This document shows positions 1 through 5,491 of a DNA stretch of 5,698 nt, in pieces (the first letter of the stretch is position 1; each line of letters starts with the position of its first letter). The DNA lies in assembly GCA_005879435.1 (NCBI GenBank), contig VBKX01000009.1, positions 1 through 5,698 of the forward strand, given 5' to 3'. Both the position numbers and the translations under genes were made by a program. The notes below the pieces were generated by a model. The model was not told the origin of the DNA and did not search any database. It worked only from the letters and a program-made list of their open reading frames with translations. The DNA comes from Deltaproteobacteria bacterium (lineage in GTDB: Bacteria; Desulfobacterota; Binatia; UBA9968).

Positions 1-330
1 TCCTATCCGCACCATTTGCAGGTCGATATCGACGGCAAGTTCTTGCCGAGCTCTCAACCCGACGTCATGGCGAGCGAATACTTCCGCCGCCATGTGAAGG
101 CAGGCAGAATTTTTGTCGGCTTCGATTGCGATGACCGCGGCTTGGGATTTGCCATCCAAGAAGCGGGTAACGAGCCGTTTCTTTTCGCCACCGATTTTCC
201 GCACGAAAGCTTCGACGCCAGGCATTGCCGCCACGAGATCGACGAGTTGCTCGCGCGCGTAGACGTCAACCAAGCGGACAAGGCAGCTATTTTAGCGACC
301 AACGCGAAAAGGTTCTACGGTATCAACTAA
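1..330 (+). CDS. Amidohydrolase family (Amidohydro_2) protein, C-terminal part
   Basis: The frame is open from the first base of the window, so this is the last 109 codons of a longer gene (family members are usually about 300-400 residues); the TTG at 16 is not a convincing start. What is seen is the typical end of an Amidohydro_2 TIM-barrel hydrolase: a strand followed by ATDFPH (residues 63-68 of the visible part), then a helical tail ending ADKAAILATNAKRFYGI, the usual closing signature of this family. By family knowledge, the Asp of the [ST]D[YF]PH motif (visible residue 65) is the last metal ligand and acts in activating water. Such enzymes hydrolyse or decarboxylate small amides, lactones or aromatic acids in the cytoplasm; the substrate cannot be told from this fragment. 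It reads in the same direction as the two following genes but is separated from them by 106 bp with a repeat array, so co-transcription is possible and not shown. Confidence 0.87.
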   Translation, partial: SYPHHLQVDIDGKFLPSSQPDVMASEYFRRHVKAGRIFVGFDCDDRGLGFAIQEAGNEPFLFATDFPHESFDARHCRHEIDELLARVDVNQADKAAILATNAKRFYGIN

Positions 331-369
331 GTCGTCGCATTGCATGGCGTTGACCTTTGCGTGCTAAAC

Positions 370-414
370 GTTTTGAACCATTTGAACGTCTTGAACGATT
401 TGAACGATAGGAAC
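370..414. repeat. 9-bp tandem repeat, five units
   Basis: Five adjoining 9-mers end in AAC: gttttgaac, catttgaac, gtcttgaac, gatttgaac and gataggaac. The consensus is gatttgaac, and a sixth more decayed unit (gtgctaaac) may sit at 361-369. The array lies between the amidohydrolase stop and the next gene's ribosome binding site and is not inside any supported reading frame. Unit identity is imperfect, as expected of an ageing minisatellite or a cluster of short binding sites. Role unknown. Confidence 0.8.
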
Positions 415-425
415 CACTCCACGGC

Positions 426-430
426 AGGAA
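426..430 (+). promoter_or_regulatory. Ribosome binding site of the alpha/beta hydrolase
   Basis: An AGGAA run lies 6 bases before the ATG at 437. It supports that start over the in-frame ATG at 467, which has no purine-rich stretch at a usable distance. Confidence 0.7.
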
Positions 431-436
431 ATCACC

Positions 437-1372
437 ATGGCTGAATATTTCACTACGGCACAAACTATGTCGCAATCCTCATCCCGCGTGAAAGGTCCGC
501 TCGTGTGGCTCGACATGGACCAAAAAGAGCTTGACGACGCTTACGATCAGACCGTTTACGCACCCAACCAACCACTTATCGCTACCAGACGCAGGCTTGC
601 CAGCGAAGCGATGCTGAAACGGGTCACGCCGGAGCGCATTGCTTATGGAGCATCCGAAGATGAAAAGCTCGACATCTACAAAACTTCGCGGCCAAACGCG
701 CCCATAAACATCTTCATCCACGGCGGCGCGTGGCGCAACGGTCAAGCGAGAGACTCCGCCTATTTGGCGGAAATGTTTATCAACGCCGGCGCCCACTTTG
801 TCATACCCGACTTTGTTCAGGTACATAACACCGGCGGCAATCTAATGCCGATGGCGCAGCAAGTTCGCAGCGCTGTCGCCTGGGTGCACAAGCACGCAGC
901 GAACTTCGGCGGCGATCCGAATCTCATCTACATCACCGGGCATTCCTCCGGCGCGCATCTCGCCGGATGCACTCTCGTCACCGATTGGCAGAAAGATTTC
1001 GGCTTGCCTGCGAATGTCATCAAAGGCGGACTCTTGGTCAGTGGTATGTACGATTTGAAACCGGTCAGACTTTCGAAGCGAAGCGAATACGTCAATTTTA
1101 CCGATGAGATCGAGCAAGCGCTCAGCTCACAGCGTCATTTAGATAAACTGAACGCGCCGATCATCGTCGCCTACGGTACTCAGGAGACTCCCGAGTTCCA
1201 GCGGCAGAATCGCGATTTCGCCGCCGCGGTGAAAGCCGCGGGCAAACCGGTCGAGCTGATTATCGGCGAAGGCTTCAATCACTTCGAAATGCAAGAAACC
1301 ATAGGCAATCCCTATGGCATCGCCGGACGCGCCGCGTTGAAGTTGATGAATCTAACGATGACCTTGCGCTAA
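437..1372 (+). CDS. Alpha/beta hydrolase, arylformamidase (kynurenine formamidase)-like
   Basis: A 311-residue cytoplasmic alpha/beta hydrolase with no signal peptide. Visible landmarks: an N-terminal segment LDMDQKELDDAYDQ (25-38); the oxyanion-hole motif HGGAW (95-99); the nucleophile elbow GHSSG (168-172) with Ser170 as nucleophile; an acidic residue in GTQETPEF (Glu250 the likely triad acid); and His282 in GFNHFE as triad base. The HGGAW motif, the GTxEsxEFxRQ segment and the NHFE ending place it with the esterase/kynurenine-formamidase group (BD-FAE or Abhydrolase_3 style) rather than with lipases. Family members cleave formyl-aryl amides or short carboxylic esters. No other tryptophan-breakdown gene is visible, so kynurenine as substrate is unproven; a carbamate, amide or ester of another aromatic compound is equally possible. 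The start is chosen for its ribosome binding site. The stop codon forms part of the next gene's Shine-Dalgarno sequence, so the two genes are very likely an operon. Confidence 0.9.
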   Translation: MAEYFTTAQTMSQSSSRVKGPLVWLDMDQKELDDAYDQTVYAPNQPLIATRRRLASEAMLKRVTPERIAYGASEDEKLDIYKTSRPNAPINIFIHGGAWRNGQARDSAYLAEMFINAGAHFVIPDFVQVHNTGGNLMPMAQQVRSAVAWVHKHAANFGGDPNLIYITGHSSGAHLAGCTLVTDWQKDFGLPANVIKGGLLVSGMYDLKPVRLSKRSEYVNFTDEIEQALSSQRHLDKLNAPIIVAYGTQETPEFQRQNRDFAAAVKAAGKPVELIIGEGFNHFEMQETIGNPYGIAGRAALKLMNLTMTLR

Positions 1373-1376
1373 GGAG
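1370..1376 (+). promoter_or_regulatory. Shine-Dalgarno overlapping the upstream stop codon
   Basis: TAAGGAG: the TAA is the stop of the alpha/beta hydrolase, and its two A bases begin the AAGGAG ribosome binding site. That site stands 5 bases before the ATG at 1382. Ribosomes finishing the first gene therefore end on the start signal of the second, which suggests coupled translation. Confidence 0.8.
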
Positions 1377-1381
1377 CAAAT

Positions 1382-1882
1382 ATGAGCCGACTGCCAGCCG
1401 TAAAACGAGAAGACCTCACGTCCGATCATCAGCAAATCTGGGACCGCATTCACGCCAAGCGCAGCGGCGGTGGCGGCCCCTATTCCATGTTGATGCATTC
1501 CCCGGCAATGGCCGATCACTTGGCGGCAACCGAAGATTACTTCCGCGATCATTCTCTGCTCGCAGACGCCGATCGCGAGATCATCATCCTGACCGCGGCG
1601 CGCGAAGTCGACGCGCGTTACGCCTGGTCGCGCCACGAGATCCGCGCCCATAACGTCGGGATCCGGCCGGAAGTCATCGAAGCCCTACGCACGAAAGCCC
1701 CCGTCGACAAATTCGCCGGCAAAGAGCGACTGCTGGTCCAGTTCACCCGCACGCTGCTGCACGAACATACGCTGCCGGATGAGCTATTCGCGCGGATGGA
1801 GAGCGAATTCGGCCGCGCAAAGCTTGTCGAAGCCATTAGAATGTTTGACGTAAAACCGCCGGAAGGAAGCAAAACATTTTGA
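1382..1882 (+). CDS. Carboxymuconolactone decarboxylase/AhpD-like protein, apparently shortened near its C-terminus
   Basis: A 166-residue all-helical protein of the CMD/AhpD superfamily. It begins MSRLPAVKREDLTSDHQQIWD and has GPYSMLMHSPAMADHL (32-47), the segment LADADREIIILTAARE (60-75), and YAWSRHEIRAHNVGI (80-94). The last corresponds to the AhpD active-site helix but has no CxxC pair, so thiol peroxidase activity is not expected. Non-thiol members of this group carry Trp, His and Glu here, as in W82, H85 and E86; some act as lactone decarboxylases and most are uncharacterised. The end is odd: after FGRAKLVEA (143-151) the chain runs straight into MFDVKPPEG (154-162). Relatives, as I recall them, have roughly 15 more residues there, a helix rich in Tyr, Gly and hydrophobics before a NAFDV-like ending. 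An in-frame internal deletion would explain this. It lies 9 bp after the hydrolase gene with a strong ribosome binding site, so it is probably co-expressed with it. Confidence 0.85.
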   Translation: MSRLPAVKREDLTSDHQQIWDRIHAKRSGGGGPYSMLMHSPAMADHLAATEDYFRDHSLLADADREIIILTAAREVDARYAWSRHEIRAHNVGIRPEVIEALRTKAPVDKFAGKERLLVQFTRTLLHEHTLPDELFARMESEFGRAKLVEAIRMFDVKPPEGSKTF

Positions 1883-1900
1883 CCGTTACGGAACTCGTTC

Positions 1901-2920
1901 CTACTTCGCCGGATACCGTTTCGCCATTTCAACAAAGAATCCTTCTTTCTCCAGTTCATTCATCAGGCTCGCATCGAAGAACTGCTCCGGCTTGGCAGTC
2001 TTCGCTTGCGGCATTTGCGGCGCCAGCATGTCGAGGATGAACTGAATGCCCTTCGGCGTGAAAGCCGGTTTGCGCGGGATTGTCTTCACGTAATTCTGAT
2101 ACGACGTTTCCAGCACCTCGGGATCGTTGGTGCGCATATATTTGGCGAAGACTTTCTGCGACTCGGCTTTGTTGGCGTGAATGAAGTGAATCGCTTCCAG
2201 ATATCCTTTCATCGCGTTCTTCACCGTATCGCGATTGGTTTTCAAATAGGCGCGCGAAGTCGCCAGGCCGTTGCCCTGCACTTCGACCCCCAAGTCGGCG
2301 ATCTGGAGTAAATCGACGAAGCCCATTTTTCTCGCGATCGGCGCCGTCGATAAATTGAAAAATGACGCGTCGATCTTGCCCGCGCTCATCGCTCCCAGCC
2401 GCTCGGCATCCGGACCGCCGGCGATCAATGCAACGTCTTTGTTGGGCTCCAGATTGAGGTGCTTGAGCAGAATCTGCGCAGCGTAATGCGTGATCGAGCC
2501 AAAGCCGCTGATGCCCAATTTTTTACCCTTCAGTTGTTCTAGGCTGCTAATGCCCGGGCGAACGAACACGACCTGGTAGAATTTGTTTTCCATGCTGATG
2601 ATAAGCACTAGATTGTAACCGGTGAGATTCGCTTGAATCACCGTGCCGACATTCACGATTGGCGGTTCGCCGGTGGCGAGCGCTTGCGTCGCTACCTGGC
2701 CCCCACGCAAAAAAACCGGATCGACTTCCAGACCGTATTTTCGAAATAACCCCTGTTCCTTCGCCACCCAAATATGGCTCTGCGTGAAAGCTAGCGAAGG
2801 ATACCCCATCGTGATTCTCTTAAGCTCTTGTGCTTCGCCTGAATACCCGTGAGCAATCAAGATCAAGGCGGCGGTTGTGAACACAGATCCAAACATCAAG
2901 CCGCCGCTCAAGCTGCTCAA
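1901..2920 (-). CDS. ABC transporter substrate-binding protein, NMT1/TauA/SsuA-like
   Basis: A 339-residue exported solute-binding protein. A hydrophobic stretch at about residues 9-24 followed by HGYSGEA-QE looks like a signal peptide cut near residue 30; there is no lipobox cysteine, so the mature protein should be free in the periplasm. The mature part shows the family pattern: ITMGYPS (36-42), HIWVAKEQGLFRKYGLEVD (49-67), the GG-containing loop (73-74) and ALATGEPPIVNVG (80-92), then LKGKKLGISGFGS (130-142) and MSAGKIDASFFN (178-189). Relatives bind sulfonates, nitriles, pyrimidine precursors or aromatic acids for ABC import; the ligand here is unknown. The start is a TTG at 2920 overlapping the TGA of the preceding M24 gene (TTGA). 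An in-frame ATG at 2896 would also leave the hydrophobic core intact. Both starts give a signal peptide without Lys or Arg before the core, which is unusual. No permease or ATPase gene is in the window. Confidence 0.9.
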   Translation of the reverse strand: MSSLSGGLMFGSVFTTAALILIAHGYSGEAQELKRITMGYPSLAFTQSHIWVAKEQGLFRKYGLEVDPVFLRGGQVATQALATGEPPIVNVGTVIQANLTGYNLVLIISMENKFYQVVFVRPGISSLEQLKGKKLGISGFGSITHYAAQILLKHLNLEPNKDVALIAGGPDAERLGAMSAGKIDASFFNLSTAPIARKMGFVDLLQIADLGVEVQGNGLATSRAYLKTNRDTVKNAMKGYLEAIHFIHANKAESQKVFAKYMRTNDPEVLETSYQNYVKTIPRKPAFTPKGIQFILDMLAPQMPQAKTAKPEQFFDASLMNELEKEGFFVEMAKRYPAK

Positions 2921-4107
2921 GCAATCGCCACCATCCCGTGCTCGCGCTTAAAAAGCGTTTCCCAGCCACGCTCCCCGACGATCACCGGCCCGCCGAAACT
3001 GAATTGAATCTTTTCATCGGCCGACATCGCCAGCGGCTTCCAGACAAGCACGTTGCCTTTTTCAATCGGTAAATCGCGCACACGGTCGCTACGCGCCTTC
3101 GCGGTGAACAGCGGCCCATCGTCGCCATAGCCGCAGCCTTGCAGCTGCATGACTGTTTTCATTCCACGTTTGGCGCCGAAGCCATTTACGAAATCGCTCA
3201 ACGCGCGAAACGTCGTGCCTGGCTTGATCATCGCCGCGCCCGCTTCATAGACTTCTTTATGCAGCGCGATCACCGGTTTCCACTCGTCGGGAATTTTGCC
3301 GAGCAATATCGGTTGGCACACTTGTGTCAGTTGCGCGCCGCGAATCGCGTTGATTTCGTCGGTGATCAGCGCGTTGGGCTCGAGGCGCCGCCCAATCGGC
3401 GGATTGACGTAGCGTTTGGGTTTTCGCGCGCCGATGGAATCGATGGTCAGAGTCAATGGAAAATATTCTCTGCGCAGCTCGAGCAGGCGTGACAGCGCGT
3501 CGGAATAGAGCGCGCCGGCGTCCACACCGGGGCGCGCGAGCTTGATGAACGTATCGAGTCCGGCTGAGGCAACCTGCGCCGATTCTCGCACAAATGCGAT
3601 TTCTTCTGCGCTTTTGACGTAGCGCGCGAAGCCGACAACGTCCGTCGCATCATCGAAAGTCGCGTTCGGCAGTTTGCTCTTCACATATTCGAGCGCGGTG
3701 TGATTCACCACGCCGTCGATCGAGCTGCAATGCGTGACCGAGCCGCCTTTTAAGCCGGCAACGCCGACCCGCGCGCGGTCCATGCCTAAATCGAGCAGTG
3801 CCTCGCCCATCGGCTCAGCCCATTCGCGGCCGGTTTGCCAAGGCTCCGGCACCCATGCGTTAGTGGAGCTGCGGTCAGCAATAATAATCGGCGCGCGGCC
3901 ATCGGTCGGGAGTGCCATGGCCGAGCATCGGAGCTGCGTCATGTAGCGTCCGTCCGCTCCATTGCCCAACGGGATTAGAATACAGTCGAAGCCGGCGTTA
4001 CCGGCATTTTCTCTCACCGCTTTCCAGCGCCGGTCGCGCTCCCCAAGCGAATAACCATTCCAGATGTGTACCGTCGCGCCGGCTCCCGGCGGTGCTGTCC
4101 AAGGCAT
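2917..4107 (-). CDS. Degenerate M24/creatinase-fold protein, second of two paralogs
   Basis: A 396-residue cytoplasmic protein with the two-domain plan of Xaa-Pro peptidases and creatinase: a creatinase-N-like domain (about 17-160) and an M24 'pita-bread' domain (about 165-390) opening with KSAEEIAFVRESAQVASAG. The five metal-binding positions of active M24 peptidases appear to be replaced. By my reading the first Asp is Glu251 in TDEINAIRG; the second is Gln262; the His of GHGIG is Cys325 in GCGYGDDGP; the Glu of the 'EP' motif is Lys357 in VWKP; and the final Glu falls in FGGPVIV (371-377). A dinuclear-metal peptidase is therefore unlikely. Creatinase is a known metal-free member, but its catalytic histidine region is not recognisable here. 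The start is set by AAGGAG 7 bases upstream of the ATG. The gene overlaps the substrate-binding protein gene by 4 bp and follows its paralog by 82 bp, so all three are likely one operon. Confidence 0.85.
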   Translation of the reverse strand: MPWTAPPGAGATVHIWNGYSLGERDRRWKAVRENAGNAGFDCILIPLGNGADGRYMTQLRCSAMALPTDGRAPIIIADRSSTNAWVPEPWQTGREWAEPMGEALLDLGMDRARVGVAGLKGGSVTHCSSIDGVVNHTALEYVKSKLPNATFDDATDVVGFARYVKSAEEIAFVRESAQVASAGLDTFIKLARPGVDAGALYSDALSRLLELRREYFPLTLTIDSIGARKPKRYVNPPIGRRLEPNALITDEINAIRGAQLTQVCQPILLGKIPDEWKPVIALHKEVYEAGAAMIKPGTTFRALSDFVNGFGAKRGMKTVMQLQGCGYGDDGPLFTAKARSDRVRDLPIEKGNVLVWKPLAMSADEKIQFSFGGPVIVGERGWETLFKREHGMVAIA

Positions 4108-4114
4108 GAAAGCT

Positions 4115-4120
4115 CTCCTT
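4115..4120 (-). promoter_or_regulatory. Ribosome binding site of the second M24-like gene
   Basis: AAGGAG on the - strand, 7 bases before the ATG at 4107. It fixes the start and shows that this gene can be initiated independently of its upstream paralog. Confidence 0.8.
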
Positions 4121-4153
4121 CGGATTGCTGTTCCGACTTCCGGGTTCCAAGTT

Positions 4154-4186
4154 AAGCCCGAAACCCAACACCCAAAACCTAAACCC
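4154..4186 (-). repeat. Telomere-like G-rich tract between the two M24-like genes
   Basis: Read on the - strand (the transcript strand), this is five imperfect 6-7-base units: gggttta, ggtttt, gggtgtt, gggtttc, gggctt. It starts 3 bases after the stop codon of the upstream paralog and ends about 33 bases before the ribosome binding site of the next gene. Four GGG runs and one GG run in the mRNA could fold as a G-quadruplex (one loop would be 10 bases if only GGG runs are used). No stem-loop with a U-run is present, so it is not an ordinary terminator. Confidence 0.7.
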
Positions 4187-4189
4187 TTT

Positions 4190-5404
4190 CTAACTGATCG
4201 ACACCATTCCCGGCGTGCGCTTCACCAGAGGCTCTCCGCCGTTTTCCGTCACGAGCACGCAGCCGCCCCAACTGGTATCGAATGTTCCGTCCGCGCTGTG
4301 CGCAATCGGCTTGACGATGAACACGCAATCTTTTTCGATCAGCAGGTCGCGATTGCGCCCGCCGCGGTTTTGCGGCGTGAAGAGCGGGCCGTCGTCGCCG
4401 TAACCGCGCCCGTGCATGAGCAGTTGGCTTTTCATGCCGCGCTTTTCACCGAAGCTATTGACTAAATCCATGAACTGCGCGAACGGCTGACCCGGCGTCA
4501 GATGCTCTAAAGCGGCGTAGTACATGTCACGCTGAAGGTCGATCGCCGGCTTCCAGCCGTCGGGAATCCGGCCGAGAAAAATCGGCTGCTGCTCCTGCGC
4601 GATCAGGCCGCCGAACACGGCGTCGACCTCATTGGCGATCCGGTAGTTGACCTGAAGGGTTCGCCCTTCGGCCGGATCTTCGAAGCGCGGCAATCTTCCG
4701 CCACCGTGCAATCCGCTGTAAAAAGCCATCGGATAATATTCGCTGCCCAGCCCGACCATCCGCTGCATCACACGGGTGTAGAGCAAGCCTTCATCCATGC
4801 CGGGCTCGGCGAGCTCGACCATCTTGTCGATGCCCGCCGCGGCGATCGCCGCGCCGCGTCTAAGGCAGGCGATCTGCTCGGCACTTTTGACGTAGCGTGC
4901 ATGACCAACCACTTCCGTGGCGTTCTCGAATCGCGCGTTAGGTAGACGGCGCAGCACTTCGGCGTAGGAGCTGTGATTGACGACCCCGTGAAATGCCCGC
5001 CCGTGGGTATAGAAGCCGCGGCGAATGCCGGAAACGCCGATGCGCGCGCGCTCCATACCAGCGTCCAACAGCGCCCGCGTCATGCTTTCCCCCCAGGAAT
5101 TCTCCACCGGTCGAGGCTCTGTCACCCAGTCGTTGCCGGACTCTTGGTCCGAAACAATGATTGGCTCGCGCCCGTCGCTTGGCAAAATCACTGCGGCGTT
5201 ATCGAGGCAAGTCAGAAAGCGGCAATCCGAGCGCGTGCCGCGCGCCTGCTCGAGCGAAAGATGCAAATTGCGTCCATCGACGCAGAGCGGCACGAGGATG
5301 CAATCGAAGCCAGCCTGCGCGGCGCCCTCGCGCACGTGCCGCCAGCGCCAATCGCGCTCGGCTAACGAATATCCCGTCCACTTAATATCAGCCGGTGATT
5401 CCAT
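4190..5404 (-). CDS. Degenerate M24/creatinase-fold protein, first of two paralogs
   Basis: A 404-residue protein with the same architecture as the following gene and clearly its paralog: shared blocks include WTGYSLAERDWRW near the start, AGFDCILVPL, GVVNH, ARYVKSAEQIA, IFLGRIPDGWKPAI, FGEKRGMK and GYGDDGPLF. Metal-ligand positions are again substituted: Glu259 in ANEVDAV, Gln270, Arg333 in GRGYGDDGP (where peptidases have His), Lys365 in VKP (where they have Glu), and WGGCVLV (379-385) instead of a Glu-containing strand. It is probably not a metallopeptidase; it may be a metal-free C-N hydrolase or a ligand-binding protein. The ATG at 5404 is chosen because TAGGAG lies 7 bases upstream and the product then begins at about the same point as the paralog. 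A GTG at 5434 would add 10 residues (MTQGKCRRTS) that resemble nothing in the paralog. The upstream gap to the beta-propeller gene is 87 bp with no convincing promoter. Confidence 0.85.
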   Translation of the reverse strand: MESPADIKWTGYSLAERDWRWRHVREGAAQAGFDCILVPLCVDGRNLHLSLEQARGTRSDCRFLTCLDNAAVILPSDGREPIIVSDQESGNDWVTEPRPVENSWGESMTRALLDAGMERARIGVSGIRRGFYTHGRAFHGVVNHSSYAEVLRRLPNARFENATEVVGHARYVKSAEQIACLRRGAAIAAAGIDKMVELAEPGMDEGLLYTRVMQRMVGLGSEYYPMAFYSGLHGGGRLPRFEDPAEGRTLQVNYRIANEVDAVFGGLIAQEQQPIFLGRIPDGWKPAIDLQRDMYYAALEHLTPGQPFAQFMDLVNSFGEKRGMKSQLLMHGRGYGDDGPLFTPQNRGGRNRDLLIEKDCVFIVKPIAHSADGTFDTSWGGCVLVTENGGEPLVKRTPGMVSIS

Positions 5405-5411
5405 GCTAGTT

Positions 5412-5417
5412 CTCCTA
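5412..5417 (-). promoter_or_regulatory. Ribosome binding site deciding the start of the first M24-like gene
   Basis: TAGGAG on the - strand, 7 bases before the ATG at 5404, the same spacing as at the downstream paralog. It lies inside the longer frame that begins at GTG 5434 and argues for the ATG as the real start. Confidence 0.75.
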
Positions 5418-5491
5418 CATTTTCCCTGGGTCACAATGCCAAGAACGCAAAGTGACGGGCGCGACCGGTTATTCCGAGCGCTTGCGCGGGA

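Noticed and set aside
16..330. A complete small gene starting at TTG 16
   Set aside because: The frame is open through the first base and the protein is only the C-terminal part of an Amidohydro_2 enzyme, so it is a truncated gene, not a small one.
350..378. Possible promoter: TTGACC (350-355) with a -10 candidate 17 bp downstream
   Set aside because: The -35 resembles the consensus, but the hexamer at 373-378 (ttgaac) matches only three of six -10 positions and lies inside the 9-bp repeat.
4141..4160. Stem-loop (cggg...cccg with bulge) in the gap between the M24-like genes
   Set aside because: The stem is about six pairs with a bulge and has no T-run on its downstream side for - strand transcription, so it is not a terminator.
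5410..5440. Promoter-like TTGGCA with 17-bp spacing on the - strand before the first M24-like gene
   Set aside because: The matching -10 would be TGTAGG, a poor match that overlaps the ribosome binding site, leaving no usable leader.
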